Shown here piece after piece: positions 15,134-25,213 of a stretch of 64,000 bases of DNA (position 1 is its first letter; every line of letters begins with the position of its first letter). The notes under the pieces are model-generated. The model saw only the letters and a program-made list of their open reading frames with translations. It did no database searches and was not told the origin of the DNA. The translations under genes and the position numbers were made by a program. Origin of the DNA: Brevibacillus agri (lineage in GTDB: Bacteria; Bacillota; Bacilli; Brevibacillales; Brevibacillaceae); NCBI RefSeq assembly GCF_004117055.1, contig NZ_CP026363.1, forward strand, positions 400,001 through 464,000, in the 5' to 3' direction.

Positions 15134-17059
15134 TTATTGTTTCGGTTCTTCGTTTGTTTCGTCTTGCTTCGGTTGAATGTTGACGACCACATCGCCGTTA
15201 TCCGGATTGTCTGGATCGTTGTCCATTCTGCCCGTCTCGATCAGTTGTTTGATCTGATCTGCATCAAGTGTTTCTACGCGCAGCAGAGTGTTCGCAATCA
15301 GATCGAGCTGATCGCGGTGCTTGGTCAGCAACTCTTTACACTTGGCGTAGCATTCGTTGATGATGTTTTGCATTTCCAGATCAATCTCATAGGCGATCTT
15401 GTCGGAGTAGTTGCGCTCGTTGCCGTAATCGCGGCCCAGGAATACCTGTCCCTGGCTCTTGCCGAACTGCATCGGACCGAGTCTGCTCATCCCGTATTCG
15501 GTAATCATGCTGCGGGCAATCGCGGTCGCGCGCTGGAAGTCATTGTGTGCCCCGGTACTGATATCCCCGAGCACCAGCTCCTCAGCCACTCGTCCACCCA
15601 AGAGGCCGACGATTTTGTCGAGCAAATCTGTTTTGGTAGCAAAGAAACGGTCTTCTTTTGGCAGCATCACGGTGTATCCGCCAGCCTGGCCGCGCGGAAT
15701 GATCGTTACCTTATGTACCATTTCTGCATTTCTCAGGTGATAGCCGATAATGGTGTGACCGGCTTCGTGGAAAGCAACCAGGCGTCTTTCGTCCTCGCTG
15801 ACAACGCGAGACTTTTTCGCCGGACCAGCAATGACGCGGTCGATCGCTTCGTCCACTTCCTTCATGCTGATTTGCTTTTTGTTTTTGCGGGCAGTAAGGA
15901 GAGCAGCTTCGTTCAGCAAGTTCTCCAAATCAGCACCTGTGAAGCCCGAAGTACCACGGGCAATCACATCCAGCTTCACGTCGTCGCCAAGCGGCTTGTT
16001 GCGGGCATGAACCTTGAGCACCGCTTCACGGCCTTTGATGTCGGGACGATCCACTGTGATTTGACGGTCAAAACGTCCTGGACGCAGAAGCGCCGGGTCG
16101 AGAATGTCAGGTCGGTTGGTCGCAGCCACCATGATGATGCCTTCGTTGCCGCCGAAACCGTCCATCTCTACGAGCAACTGGTTGAGGGTTTGCTCGCGCT
16201 CGTCATGACCACCGCCGAGACCAGCTCCACGCTGGCGACCTACGGCGTCGATCTCGTCGATGAAGATAATGCACGGAGCATTTTTCTTCGCGTTTTCAAA
16301 CAGGTCACGCACGCGGGATGCACCCACCCCGACGAACATTTCCACGAAGTCAGAACCGGAAATGCTGAAGAACGGAACGCCTGCCTCACCAGCAACAGCG
16401 CGGGCGAGCAAGGTTTTACCAGTACCTGGAGGACCTACGAGCAGGACCCCTTTTGGAATACGGGCACCAACGGCGTTAAATTTGCGCGGGTCTTTCAGGA
16501 ACTCAACGACTTCCTCCAGCTCCGCTTTTTCTTCATCTGCACCCGCTACATCGTCAAACGTAACGCGCTTCTTCTCTTCGTTGTACAGCTTCGCGCGGCT
16601 TTTTCCGAAGTTCATCACTCGGCTGCCGCCACCCTGGGCATTGTTCAGAAGGAAGAAAAACAGGATGAAAATGATGACAAAAGGAATGATCGAGGTCAGG
16701 AACGTGAGCCAAATGCTGTTGCCCTCCGCTGGATTGAACTCTACCTTTTTCAGTTTTTGTTCATCAATTTTCGTCTCGACCAGCTTTACAACATCAGAGT
16801 CGTACAAAGGAACGTTGGTAAAAAATTTGTTGCTTTCCTGTCCCGGAATAGCTTTAGCTAGTGTACCCTCTACCCTGTATGTACCATTTTCAGGGCGCAT
16901 GGATAGTTCTGTAACATTGTCAGCTTTAAGCTGTACCCGGAAATCCTGATATGTAAGTTTCCCAACCTTATCAGTACCGGAGAGGATGAAATTCACGATC
17001 CCGACCGTGACAAGAAAAATCAGCAGGTAGAACCCGGTATTACGAAAAAAGCGATTCAT
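15134..17059 (-). CDS. ftsH: ATP-dependent zinc metalloprotease FtsH
   Basis: A membrane-anchored AAA+ protease that degrades misfolded membrane and regulatory proteins and, in Bacillus, supports sporulation entry. The 641-residue protein has two membrane segments (about residues 8-27 and 117-139) flanking an extracellular domain, Walker A GPPGTGKT at 209-216, Walker [11 protein letters not shown], the second region of homology with RPGRFDR, and the zinc site HEAGH near 430. The C-terminus is acidic and Gln/Glu-rich. It is last in tilS-hpt-ftsH, the conserved Bacillus order. Confidence 0.98.
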   Translation of the reverse strand: MNRFFRNTGFYLLIFLVTVGIVNFILSGTDKVGKLTYQDFRVQLKADNVTELSMRPENGTYRVEGTLAKAIPGQESNKFFTNVPLYDSDVVKLVETKIDEQKLKKVEFNPAEGNSIWLTFLTSIIPFVIIFILFFFLLNNAQGGGSRVMNFGKSRAKLYNEEKKRVTFDDVAGADEEKAELEEVVEFLKDPRKFNAVGARIPKGVLLVGPPGTGKTLLARAVAGEAGVPFFSISGSDFVEMFVGVGASRVRDLFENAKKNAPCIIFIDEIDAVGRQRGAGLGGGHDEREQTLNQLLVEMDGFGGNEGIIMVAATNRPDILDPALLRPGRFDRQITVDRPDIKGREAVLKVHARNKPLGDDVKLDVIARGTSGFTGADLENLLNEAALLTARKNKKQISMKEVDEAIDRVIAGPAKKSRVVSEDERRLVAFHEAGHTIIGYHLRNAEMVHKVTIIPRGQAGGYTVMLPKEDRFFATKTDLLDKIVGLLGGRVAEELVLGDISTGAHNDFQRATAIARSMITEYGMSRLGPMQFGKSQGQVFLGRDYGNERNYSDKIAYEIDLEMQNIINECYAKCKELLTKHRDQLDLIANTLLRVETLDADQIKQLIETGRMDNDPDNPDNGDVVVNIQPKQDETNEEPKQ

Positions 17060-17128
17060 TCCTTACCTCCTCTCACGAACAGACACTTTTCACATTTTAT
17101 CATATTTTGCCGAGTCTCCACAACAAAG

Positions 17129-17668
17129 CTACTTGGTGTAGACTTCAGGCTTCAATACCCCGATGTACGGCAAATTACGATACCGCTCGGCGTAGTCCAG
17201 ACCGTATCCGACGACAAACTCGTCCGGAATATCGTAACCGCTGTAGTCTGGCGAAATATCCACCTTGCGACGCTCCGGTTTGTTGAGGAGTGTCACGACT
17301 TTCACAGAGGCAGCTTCCCGATGGCGCAACAGCTCTACCAATCGGCTCAGTGTCAATCCGCTATCCATGATGTCTTCTACTACCAGCACATGTCTGTTTT
17401 GCACGGAGGTATCAAGGTCCTTCAGAATTTTCACCATGCCGGAGGACTCGGTTCCGCTTCCGTAGCTGGAAACCGCCATGAAATCCATTTCGCACGGAAT
17501 ATCCATGTGGCGGATCAGGTCAGCCATGAAAACAACCGCGCCTTTCAGAACGCAAATCACCAACGGATTTTTGTCCTTGTATTCGGCAGCCAGTGTCTTG
17601 CCCAATTCCTTTACCTTTCCTGCAATATCTTCTTCTGATAGCAAAATCTTCTCGATGTCTTGATTCAT
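17129..17668 (-). CDS. hpt: Hypoxanthine-guanine phosphoribosyltransferase
   Basis: HprT salvages hypoxanthine and guanine with PRPP to IMP and GMP. The 179-residue protein has the PRPP loop [15 protein letters not shown] and the early [10 protein letters not shown] segment. I chose the ATG at 17668 (MNQDIEKI), after GGAGG; the longer frame upstream is tilS coding in another frame. Its start overlaps the tilS stop as ATGA, so translation is coupled. In B. subtilis the homologue and TilS jointly activate ftsH expression, which fits this gene order. Confidence 0.97.
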   Translation of the reverse strand: MNQDIEKILLSEEDIAGKVKELGKTLAAEYKDKNPLVICVLKGAVVFMADLIRHMDIPCEMDFMAVSSYGSGTESSGMVKILKDLDTSVQNRHVLVVEDIMDSGLTLSRLVELLRHREAASVKVVTLLNKPERRKVDISPDYSGYDIPDEFVVGYGLDYAERYRNLPYIGVLKPEVYTK

Positions 17669-19092
17669 GAAAAAACCTCCCGCCAATCTTCTCCAAACTC
17701 TACCCGCACGTGTAGAAAACGCCTGGTCTGTCCATTTACCGGCGCCACGGCGGAACGGCGCACGCCTGGTACCCAAATTACCTCATCGCCCGCCGTCAAG
17801 AGCGGAAGTTTGTCCCGCCATGCTCGCGGAATTTTGGCATCAATGAGTAGATCTTTCAGCTTCTTTCCATCTGCCGAGCCAAACAGGGTGAGACGGTCTC
17901 CTGGTTTCCGGTTACGCAAATACAGCGCTCCTGGAAGCTGATCGGCGTCAAACACCGCTTCATTGCCCGGGAGTCGCCCCCAATCCATGGGACCTTCAAG
18001 GTAAGAAATATGTACCGTGGCATTGCTCTCGTCGATCCGGGTCACCCCTGGAACTGCGAGTTCGTAACTATAGGTATGTATGCAGTCTTGCCGCTTCCTA
18101 CGACTAAAAAGTACTCGTCCGTACATCCGGCTTACCGCCATGTTGTCGGGCAAATGCAGTTCCGCAGAAGGGCGACTCCCCCCTAGCATGTGCAAAACGG
18201 TCTCCACATGCTGCGAAGACCATTCGGTATGTTTTGAGAGATAACTTAATATTAGAGTAATCATTCTCCTTTGTAAAGCAACGTCACAAGTTTGAAACTT
18301 GTCTTTGTCAATCATAAATGCTTCCTGTTTCTTTTCGATCGTGGCCTCATCCAGACGTTCGCGGGCCAGCCGTGTCAAAAAAGCTTCATCCTGCGAAATC
18401 GCCCTGGCGAGATCGAGAATATGCTCGCGGTACCTCTCGTTCACCTCGGCAAGCAACGGCATCACGTCAAGACGCAGCAAATTGCGCTTGTACTTGCGCG
18501 ATCGGTTGCTGCTGTCCTCACGCGGGACAAGACGATTTTCCTGGCAATAGGCTTCCAGTTCCTGACGCGTTTTATGCAAAAGAGGACGCACCAGTTCCAT
18601 CTCGCTGTCCTCCAGCATGCGACGCTGCGGCATGCCTGTAAGTCCCTGCAGCCTGCTGCCGCGAACGAGGCGAAACAAAATCGTCTCGACCTGGTCGTCT
18701 GCATGATGCGCCAATGCCAGCTTGCTCGCCCCGTGCGCGCTGCCTACCTCGCGATAAAAGCGGTAGCGAAGCTCGCGGCTCGCCTCCTGGCTCCCTTTTC
18801 CCGTCTTTTTCATATAGGAGGGAACATCGTACGCAAACAGGTGAAAAACTGCGCCAAGCTCGCTGCACAACGCCTCTGCGTACTGTGCGTCCAGCCTGGC
18901 CTCCTCTCCGCGAAAGCCGTGATTCAGGTGTACGGCATGCAGCTTCCAGCCGTATTGATATTGTTTATTGAGAGAAGCCAATATATGCAAAAGAGCTGTA
19001 GAATCATTGCCGCCGGAAACCCCTACCACAATCGTTTCCCCGGGAAGCAAAAGCCCGGAAGCCTCAATCTCGTTGTGTACGCTTGCCAGCAT
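17665..19092 (-). CDS. tilS: tRNA(Ile)-lysidine synthetase
   Basis: TilS modifies the wobble cytidine of tRNA-Ile(CAU) to lysidine using ATP and lysine; it is essential for AUA decoding. The 475-residue protein has the PP-loop [14 protein letters not shown] (about residues 22-35; SGGNDS in place of the more common SGGPDS or SGGVDS), [26 protein letters not shown], and the C-terminal TilS domain RKPGDRL. The frame overlaps the preceding gene by 29 bases. It belongs to the yabS-yabT-tilS-hpt-ftsH cluster. Confidence 0.96.
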   Translation of the reverse strand: MLASVHNEIEASGLLLPGETIVVGVSGGNDSTALLHILASLNKQYQYGWKLHAVHLNHGFRGEEARLDAQYAEALCSELGAVFHLFAYDVPSYMKKTGKGSQEASRELRYRFYREVGSAHGASKLALAHHADDQVETILFRLVRGSRLQGLTGMPQRRMLEDSEMELVRPLLHKTRQELEAYCQENRLVPREDSSNRSRKYKRNLLRLDVMPLLAEVNERYREHILDLARAISQDEAFLTRLARERLDEATIEKKQEAFMIDKDKFQTCDVALQRRMITLILSYLSKHTEWSSQHVETVLHMLGGSRPSAELHLPDNMAVSRMYGRVLFSRRKRQDCIHTYSYELAVPGVTRIDESNATVHISYLEGPMDWGRLPGNEAVFDADQLPGALYLRNRKPGDRLTLFGSADGKKLKDLLIDAKIPRAWRDKLPLLTAGDEVIWVPGVRRSAVAPVNGQTRRFLHVRVEFGEDWREVFS

Positions 19093-19516
19093 AGCGGGCT
19101 CCTTTCCAGATCGTCACGACGGAAATACCAAAAATAAGTCCAGATGCGATAGCTCCGGCCACCATCATCGTCTTGGTCGCCAGGGTAATGCCTTCCACGT
19201 AGTTGTTGTTCACGAAAGCGAGCATCGACTTGTAAGCCAAAGACCCCGGAACGAGCGGGATGATGCCCGCAACGCTAAAGTTGGTCGAAGGAACGCGAAG
19301 CAAGATGGATAAAAATTGACTCAGCAACGAGACGATCGCCGCGGAAGCAAATGTCGAAAGCAACACTTCCGCGCCCAAGACCGGCAACAGCGAGAACACG
19401 CAAAAACCGACCATACCTGCCAATCCGCCGGCCAAAATCGTGCGGACCGGGACGTTAAACAGCACACACCACGCCATTGACGAGACGAAGCTCAGCGCCA
19501 AACCTTGAAAAAACAT
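19064..19516 (-). CDS. Threonine/serine exporter family, YjjB-like subunit
   Basis: A 150-residue membrane protein with four hydrophobic helices, matching the C-terminal half of ThrE (DUF3815/YjjB). With its neighbour it would form a split ThrE-type exporter; in related pairs (YjjP/YjjB) both parts are needed, and dicarboxylates such as succinate have been proposed as cargo. The conserved GIIPLVPGSLAYK segment is seen near residue 70. The ATG at 19516 is well spaced from GGGTGGGG; a GTG at 19525 would overlap the upstream stop by four bases. Confidence 0.85.
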   Translation of the reverse strand: MFFQGLALSFVSSMAWCVLFNVPVRTILAGGLAGMVGFCVFSLLPVLGAEVLLSTFASAAIVSLLSQFLSILLRVPSTNFSVAGIIPLVPGSLAYKSMLAFVNNNYVEGITLATKTMMVAGAIASGLIFGISVVTIWKGARYAGKRTQRD

Positions 19517-19521
19517 ACTTC

Positions 19522-20268
19522 TCACCCCACCCAGAGAATAATCGCTGTGGCTACCGCTACGGAGACGGCCGTCAACATGGCCTCGACTCCCCGTGACACA
19601 CCTGCAACCAGATCACCCGCCAGCAAATCCCGCAGCGAGTTGGTGATCGCGATCCCTGGGAACAACGGAAGCATGGCACCGATAATAATGATACTAATGT
19701 GCAACTGTGGAAAGACGGTTACGGCCAGCAAGGCGAACAGCCCGCCCAGCAAGGCAGCCGAAAATTCCGTAAAAAACTTCATTCGAACAAACTGTTCCAA
19801 ATATTCAAGGCTGAGATTGACGATCAGCCCCGCCAATGCGGACGGGATGAGGTCAAACCATGTACCGCCCGCCAGCATGGCGAAGGAGCCGCTGGCGATA
19901 GCGGCTGCGATATGCTGCATCCATTTCGGATAAATCGGCTTTTCCTGGTCGATTTGGCGCAGCAGTCGATACGCTTGCTCCAAATTGATTTTTCCGCCGA
20001 CGAACCTGCGGGACACATCGTTTACGAGTGTAATTTTATTCAAATTGGTAGTCCGCTTAGGGGTCCGCACCATACGGGTATGATCGAGCCCGCTGCACCG
20101 GAAAGACAAAATGATGCTCGTTGGCGTAGCGGAGCTGTTGACGTCATCCATGCCCGCCGCCTCCGCGATCAATGTCATCGTCTCTTCCGTCCGGTATGTT
20201 TCACCACCATTTTTCAATATAATTGATCCTGCCAACAAGCAAGTATCCATCACCAAATCCGAGGACAC
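19522..20268 (-). CDS. Threonine/serine exporter family, YjjP-like subunit
   Basis: A 248-residue protein of the DUF1212/ThrE N-terminal family. The first 110 residues are soluble and contain the conserved GGETYRTEETM motif and SCRFS-like region TPTSIILSFR; the rest forms about five membrane helices including GAMLPLFPGIAITNSLRDLLAGD. It is followed directly by the YjjB-like partner. The pair sits between yabT and tilS, not expected from the Bacillus order. The start is likely GTG at 20268; ATG at 20250 is an alternative. Confidence 0.85.
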   Translation of the reverse strand: MSSDLVMDTCLLAGSIILKNGGETYRTEETMTLIAEAAGMDDVNSSATPTSIILSFRCSGLDHTRMVRTPKRTTNLNKITLVNDVSRRFVGGKINLEQAYRLLRQIDQEKPIYPKWMQHIAAAIASGSFAMLAGGTWFDLIPSALAGLIVNLSLEYLEQFVRMKFFTEFSAALLGGLFALLAVTVFPQLHISIIIIGAMLPLFPGIAITNSLRDLLAGDLVAGVSRGVEAMLTAVSVAVATAIILWVG

Positions 20269-20283
20269 AAACCGTCACATCCT

Positions 20284-21222
20284 TCACATGAACCATGCAT
20301 AATACAAAGTGCCAGCCAACAGCAAGAGCGAGGCGACGAACAAACCGCTAATGCCTCCGCCTACTTTCCCCGCTTTCCCGGCGGCAGCCGGAGCCTTCTT
20401 TTGCGGCTTCGCGACCGTTCGCTCCCGAAGCACCGCCAACAGCTCGGATCTCATTTCCTGGGCTGTGGCAAACTTCCCGTGAAAAGCCTTCAACAAAGGC
20501 ACTCGATAAGGGTAAAGGCTGTCACTTTTCCGTATTATATCACAGAGCAATCCCGTGTGACGCGGTTCACTGAGGCTGCTTTTCCACGTCTCGTTTCCAA
20601 CAGTCAGACGCACCATCATGACGGCTGCGGAAAACAGATCATAGCCCGTTTCGGCCCGCCTGTCCCCTGCGTGCCAAAAAGCCCGATCGTACTCCTCCGT
20701 AAACTGGCGGACGGCATTTCCATGCTTCGTCACGCCGCCAAAATCAATCAGCCGCACCGTTTTGTCCGTCTGGCTCACCATGATGTTCTCCGGCTTGAGG
20801 TCACCGAAAATGTAGCCGTGCTTGTGCAAGACGTCCAGCCTCGCCAAAAGCTGGACGATCATGACGGGCACCCATTCCGCCCCTTCTTTTTTGATGTATC
20901 GGTCCAACTGCTCGCCTTCCAGGTACTCCATGGCGTAAAACGTACACGGCTTGCCGTTCACGACGAGGTCGTCCACATCACACAGGAGCGGTCCCACTTT
21001 GGAATCCCGCCCCTGTTGTATGCTTTTCAGCACGTTCACTTCCATTAAAATATCCATGCCTTCCACGCCTACCTTGACAGCGCGACGCACGCCGTCCTGG
21101 GAAACGAGGTAGACGGTGCCGTTCGCACCACGCCCCAACTCCCGCAGAACGTGGTACGACCTCCGGTTCCATTTGCCCTGAAAATGTGTGGGCAGATCGG
21201 GAGTCGCTGCCTTAGAAGACAT
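20284..21222 (-). CDS. yabT: Serine/threonine protein kinase, YabT-like
   Basis: A 312-residue Hanks-type kinase. Visible motifs are the glycine loop ELGRGANGTVY, lysine in RRAVKVGVEG, the catalytic loop FGDLKPENIM (GD-LKPEN, so the usual HRD is GD with His and Arg absent), and DFGG at the activation segment start. The C-terminus is a Pro/Ala/Lys-rich stretch and one membrane helix (about 292-311), like B. subtilis YabT, which phosphorylates RecA and other proteins during sporulation and DNA damage. It follows the VWA protein gene with an 11-base overlap, as yabS-yabT in Bacillus. Confidence 0.9.
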   Translation of the reverse strand: MSSKAATPDLPTHFQGKWNRRSYHVLRELGRGANGTVYLVSQDGVRRAVKVGVEGMDILMEVNVLKSIQQGRDSKVGPLLCDVDDLVVNGKPCTFYAMEYLEGEQLDRYIKKEGAEWVPVMIVQLLARLDVLHKHGYIFGDLKPENIMVSQTDKTVRLIDFGGVTKHGNAVRQFTEEYDRAFWHAGDRRAETGYDLFSAAVMMVRLTVGNETWKSSLSEPRHTGLLCDIIRKSDSLYPYRVPLLKAFHGKFATAQEMRSELLAVLRERTVAKPQKKAPAAAGKAGKVGGGISGLFVASLLLLAGTLYYAWFM

Positions 21223-21988
21223 GGTCGCGCAAACTTCCGTTCATGTCGTCATTTTCTTCTTCGTCGCGATAGCGCTCCTGCAGCGAGCTTGGGAGTTTAT
21301 CCTGCTCAAACAAGGCAATCGCCTCGACAATCGCAGGCCCAGTCGGGGTAATTCCGCTCATGGCCAAATCGCTGGTCAACTGATGCGCCTGCTCCACCTT
21401 GTCTGTCCACGGGATGCGTATATCCAAATACTTTTGTTTCCCAGGAAATGAACCCACAGCCATTCTGCTTTTCCCGCTTCGGGAGTGCAAGCTGATGCTA
21501 AAATCGTGAATGGCTTGCTGAACCGCCGACAGCTTTGGCTTCATGCTGCCCGATGTATCGACCAACATCACGACGTTCAGGCTACTTTTTTCCCCCAGCT
21601 CGTCCACCATGCCTGCCACCTGCACGCGCTTGTCGGGAGCCAGCTCCTCTATTCCGGAATCGCCCAAAATCTCCTTCAATTCTTTATTGACCACTTGATG
21701 GATGGTTCGCGTCATCGCCTTGCGCGTCAGCATCTGCACCGTCTGCGCAAGCTGCTGCGGATAGACGATGTCGCACAGCCCGCCTCCCGCTTCGGCGATT
21801 TCGCGGATTTCACGCTCCCCTTTTTCGCCCAGTTCGCTTTTGTCAATGACGCCAATGACGTTTACCGTAATCCCTTGCTCGCGGGCAAGAGCAGCGGCTG
21901 CAACCGGGCTCATCCCCGAATTGGAGCAGCCGTCTGTTACGACCAGAATTTGACGAAGTGTCGCTTCTTTCACAAATAATCTCCCCAT
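21212..21988 (-). CDS. yabS: VWA-domain protein, YabS-like
   Basis: A 258-residue protein with a von Willebrand factor A-like fold. The first part reads QILVVTDGCSNSGMSPVAAAALA and a second VWA-like metal-site motif, VMLVDTSGSMKPKLSA (DxSxS MIDAS), occurs near residue 137. It lacks a signal peptide and is likely cytoplasmic. Position and overlap with the kinase gene match yabS in Bacillus, where it is sporulation-associated; partnership with the kinase is inferred from gene order. Confidence 0.85.
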   Translation of the reverse strand: MGRLFVKEATLRQILVVTDGCSNSGMSPVAAAALAREQGITVNVIGVIDKSELGEKGEREIREIAEAGGGLCDIVYPQQLAQTVQMLTRKAMTRTIHQVVNKELKEILGDSGIEELAPDKRVQVAGMVDELGEKSSLNVVMLVDTSGSMKPKLSAVQQAIHDFSISLHSRSGKSRMAVGSFPGKQKYLDIRIPWTDKVEQAHQLTSDLAMSGITPTGPAIVEAIALFEQDKLPSSLQERYRDEEENDDMNGSLRDHVF

Positions 21989-22037
21989 TCAGCCTGTTTT
22001 AGCAACAGTATCGACGCTCTGATGGGAAAACATACCC

Positions 22038-24512
22038 CTAGCTTACAATCCGCGGCCGCTCCAGCTTCTCCATCCCGTGTACCTGGATGGCGGACCATTG
22101 CGGCACAAAGCGGTCAATCCGCGCCACGAGGACGGTCATGTCGTCGACAATTTTGCCGGAGTGCTGGCGAATGACTTTTTCCAGGAGCAGATCGGCGACT
22201 TCCTGCGGGTCGTCTGTCTCCAGCTCGCCGATGATCCGCTTCATCCACGCTTGCCTGTTTTCGATATGCCGCGGCGCCTCGTAGATGCCGTCGGACATCA
22301 TGACCAGCAGATCGCCCGGCTTGAGCATTCTCGACACGACGTCGACCTCGATTTCTTCGAGAATGCCGACGGGCAGGTTGTTGGCTGTAATCGTGATGAC
22401 ATCGCTTTTGCGTTTGACGAAGCTCGGCGTGGAGCCGATTTTGATAAAACGGGTGTGGGCTGTCTGCAAATCGATCAGCGCCAAATCAACCGTCGCGAAC
22501 ATTTCGTCTGTGGAGCGCAGCGCCAGAATGGAATTGACCGTCTTGATCGAAATTTTTTCGTCCATACCGGAGCGCAGCAACTGCTGGAGCATGTCGAGGG
22601 CGGACTGGCTCTCCAAAAAGGCCCGCTCGCCATTGCCCATGCCGTCACTGATCGCCAGGGCCATCTTGCCATTGCCGAGATCCATCGTGCGGAAGCTGTC
22701 GCCGGACAGCAGCTTGCCGTCCTTGGCAGCGCCAGCCACGCCGATTTCGATTTCATATGTTTTGGCGGAAGCGAGGCACATCGTGCATGAACCGTCTTTT
22801 TGCGCTTCGCATTGCCGCTCGCGTACCACAATGTTCTCGCCCAAAATTTCCGTCAGCATCGGCGCGACGATTTTGCCGCACTCGTCATGCCCGTAGCAAG
22901 TCGGCTGACTGATTTCGATATCGACCTTGCCTTCTTCCAGGCTGTGAATCTCCACCCGGCGCACGGACAGCCCCAAGCCTTCCAGCGCCTTCGAGACTTG
23001 CTTCTCCTGAAAAGACAGCTCCATCCCTTCCCGCTGGATTTCGCGGGCAAAGTCGCTCATGACCCGAGAAACGCCCGAGAGCTGATCGGCCACCAGCTTG
23101 CGGCTTTCCTTCACTTGCTTTTTCAACTGGTCAAAAGCTTGCTGGCGGTCGTATTCCTGCTCCATCACGGTCAGCACCTTTTCCGTCTTGACGCATTTTC
23201 GCTCCCAGTCGCGCGGCGGGGTTACACCCGCGAGTGTGCCGTTTTCGTACACTTTGTCCATGAGATAACGCATGCCTTCATATGTGGCTTGCGTGTCCTT
23301 TTCCCAGCATTGTTCCTTCTTCCAGCATTTTTGGCACGTGAACTCCGAGACGCGGCTGAGGAACGCATCTGCCTGCTCCTCGATTTCCTCCTGGTCTGCC
23401 GTTTGCGCAAAGCTGCGGGAGAGCTGGGTAAACAAATCGGAGAACTGCTGAATTTTGCCCGCCGTCACATCGCGGACTCTGCGCATGTATTCCTGATGGG
23501 ATTGCAAATTTTCGGGCGTGCCTGGAATGAAGCGGGCTACCTTTTTCCAGAGCACGGCAGGCGTGAGGATGAAGGCAACAATAGCCAAGGAGGTTTCAAT
23601 CAAGGAGTAGTACAGCGTCTCTTCCGCACCGCCGTAGATTGCCAGGATGGCCGTCCCGATCAGCAGACCTGCGGAGACGCCTACTTTTCCGCCTTCCTTG
23701 AGCAATCCTGCCAAAAGACCGGAAAACGCCAGCAAATTGATTTGCAGAAGGGCACTTACATTTGCCAAACTGAGGATAAGCCCGGTTACGACGCCAACAG
23801 CGGCCCCTACGGTCCCGCCCCCGACGAAGGCGAAGACGAGCAGCAAATAGCGGGAGAGGACGTGTTCCATCGAGATGCCTTCTACCATCCAGTCGACCGT
23901 GCCTGTCATCAGCGAGGCGAGGAGAATGACGAGCGACACGATTTCCTCATTTTTCAGCGGCTCGTAAGGCTTGGCCAAGTGAATGATCGACAGCGACTGG
24001 ATGAAGATGAGCGTCAGCACGAAGCCGAGTACAGCTTCGACAGCGACCATGACCAGCTCATACGTGTTCACCTGGTTGGTCAGCGTGGCGTACAGCAGCC
24101 GACTGACGAAGATTGTGATGACGACGAGCAGTGGCGTGCGCGAAAAGTCTTTCCTGCGCAGCCGCTCCATCATTTTGCAAGCAAAGAGGGCCAGCACGAT
24201 ACTGAGGATCGTCTGCAGCCCGATCGGAACCGATTGGGTAAAGGCCCCGAGAACAAGCGCCAGTCCCGTGATGAGCAGGCAGTCCCTGCGAAGATAGAAC
24301 ATGACGATAAAATACGGTATAGCAAAAGGCGTCAGCTCTTCCAAGATCAAGGCCCGCCCGAGCAAAAACCCCATCAAAAGTGGAAGCACATTCCATCTCT
24401 GTACGGCGTCAGCGACTTTGTCTCCCCATGTTCGTGCGGTAGTATCCATTCGGTCAGACACTTGGCGCGCCCATGCTTGACCAGCCTGGGACACATTCTT
24501 GTTTGCGATCAT
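22038..24512 (-). CDS. spoIIE: Stage II sporulation protein E, PP2C phosphatase
   Basis: SpoIIE dephosphorylates SpoIIAA to release sigma-F in the forespore and takes part in polar septation with FtsZ. The 824-residue protein has about ten membrane helices in the first 320 residues, a central regulatory/FtsZ-interaction region with cysteines (CQKCWKKEQCWEKD), and a C-terminal PP2C domain with MDLGNGKMALAISDGMGNGERA and MMSDGIYEAP. The ATG at 24512 follows GGTGGAG; the longer frame is not supported. It has its own Spo0A-type promoter and follows the yabR terminator. Confidence 0.97.
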   Translation of the reverse strand: MIANKNVSQAGQAWARQVSDRMDTTARTWGDKVADAVQRWNVLPLLMGFLLGRALILEELTPFAIPYFIVMFYLRRDCLLITGLALVLGAFTQSVPIGLQTILSIVLALFACKMMERLRRKDFSRTPLLVVITIFVSRLLYATLTNQVNTYELVMVAVEAVLGFVLTLIFIQSLSIIHLAKPYEPLKNEEIVSLVILLASLMTGTVDWMVEGISMEHVLSRYLLLVFAFVGGGTVGAAVGVVTGLILSLANVSALLQINLLAFSGLLAGLLKEGGKVGVSAGLLIGTAILAIYGGAEETLYYSLIETSLAIVAFILTPAVLWKKVARFIPGTPENLQSHQEYMRRVRDVTAGKIQQFSDLFTQLSRSFAQTADQEEIEEQADAFLSRVSEFTCQKCWKKEQCWEKDTQATYEGMRYLMDKVYENGTLAGVTPPRDWERKCVKTEKVLTVMEQEYDRQQAFDQLKKQVKESRKLVADQLSGVSRVMSDFAREIQREGMELSFQEKQVSKALEGLGLSVRRVEIHSLEEGKVDIEISQPTCYGHDECGKIVAPMLTEILGENIVVRERQCEAQKDGSCTMCLASAKTYEIEIGVAGAAKDGKLLSGDSFRTMDLGNGKMALAISDGMGNGERAFLESQSALDMLQQLLRSGMDEKISIKTVNSILALRSTDEMFATVDLALIDLQTAHTRFIKIGSTPSFVKRKSDVITITANNLPVGILEEIEVDVVSRMLKPGDLLVMMSDGIYEAPRHIENRQAWMKRIIGELETDDPQEVADLLLEKVIRQHSGKIVDDMTVLVARIDRFVPQWSAIQVHGMEKLERPRIVS

Positions 24513-24549
24513 TTTAGCTCCACCCCGTTCTTGTTCAATGTGTTTCTCC

Positions 24550-24582
24550 ATTATACGGAGGTGGGATTGTAAAATTTGTCAA
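24550..24582 (-). promoter_or_regulatory. spoIIE promoter with 21-bp spacing
   Basis: TTGACA and TATAAT on the minus strand are separated by 21 bases rather than 17. This odd spacing is the hallmark of Spo0A-activated sigma-A promoters such as B. subtilis spoIIG and spoIIE. A 0A-like box, TTTGACAA (24576-24583), overlaps the -35. Confidence 0.85.
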
Positions 24583-24608
24583 AAAACCAGCGCGTATTCA
24601 CAGAATCG

Positions 24609-24616
24609 TGCGACAA
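24609..24616 (-). promoter_or_regulatory. Upstream 0A box of spoIIE
   Basis: TTGTCGCA on the minus strand matches the Spo0A box TTGTCGAA at seven of eight positions, about 27 bases upstream of the -35 element. Confidence 0.65.
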
Positions 24617-24640
24617 ATTAACCCGCGAGTTTGGACAAAA

Positions 24641-24672
24641 AAAACCGACGTTATGGCGGATAACGTCGGCTG
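24641..24672 (-). terminator. Terminator of yabP-yabQ-divIC-yabR
   Basis: CCGACGTTAT-CCGCC-ATAACGTCGG followed by eight T residues on the minus strand. The stretch between here and yabR (24673-24804) has no gene. Confidence 0.9.
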
Positions 24673-24804
24673 ACAGGTGATTCGCGCTTTGCGAAACGGG
24701 CTTACGATACCTTATTCGTCACTACTTTCAAATGACCTTCCTCTTTTTTCTGTCAAAATGCGCTTTTGGCAAAAAAATAAAAGTCATAATTTTCCGATGA
24801 TATT

Positions 24805-25170
24805 CTACCGACCGCGTCCCTTCTTGTCTCCGCTCTTTTTCAGAGAGGACAGGCGGTCTTCGCTTTCTTTGAGGAAGCGGTTCAGCTTATCCTCAAAGCC
24901 TTCCGTTCGCTCCCGCGGCTGACGGGGCTGCCGTTCCTTTTCCTGTGCCTTTTTGATCGACAGTCCAATCTTGCCTTCTTTGACACTGAGGACCTTGACC
25001 GTTACGATGTCGCCGATTTTCAAAAACTGATGAATATCTTTGACATAGACGTCGGCAATCTCGCTGATGTGCACCAGTCCGGTCACATTCCCCGGCAGCT
25101 CTACAAACGCGCCAAACTTCGTGATACCTGTGACTTTTCCTTCCAGTTTGCTCCCGATCTCGACTCCCAT
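24805..25170 (-). CDS. yabR: S1-domain RNA-binding protein YabR
   Basis: A 121-residue protein with one N-terminal S1 RNA-binding domain: GSKLEGKVTGITKFGAFVEL, GLVHISEIAD, IGDIVTVKVLSV. The C-terminal half is charged and low complexity (RQPRQPRERTE), likely flexible. It resembles polynucleotide phosphorylase S1 domains and general stress protein 13; a role in translation or RNA binding is assumed. It follows divIC by 43 bases in the conserved order. Confidence 0.93.
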   Translation of the reverse strand: MGVEIGSKLEGKVTGITKFGAFVELPGNVTGLVHISEIADVYVKDIHQFLKIGDIVTVKVLSVKEGKIGLSIKKAQEKERQPRQPRERTEGFEDKLNRFLKESEDRLSSLKKSGDKKGRGR

Positions 25171-25213
25171 GTACGTGGAAAGCCTCCCTCTCCTAGAAGA
25201 TCACACTGTGAGC

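Noticed and set aside
15095-16861. 588-codon plus-strand frame opposite ftsH
   Set aside because: Shadow of FtsH; no domain and no ribosome site.
22800-24572. 590-codon plus-strand open frame opposite spoIIE
   Set aside because: Mirror frame of a high-GC gene; the minus-strand product is clearly SpoIIE.
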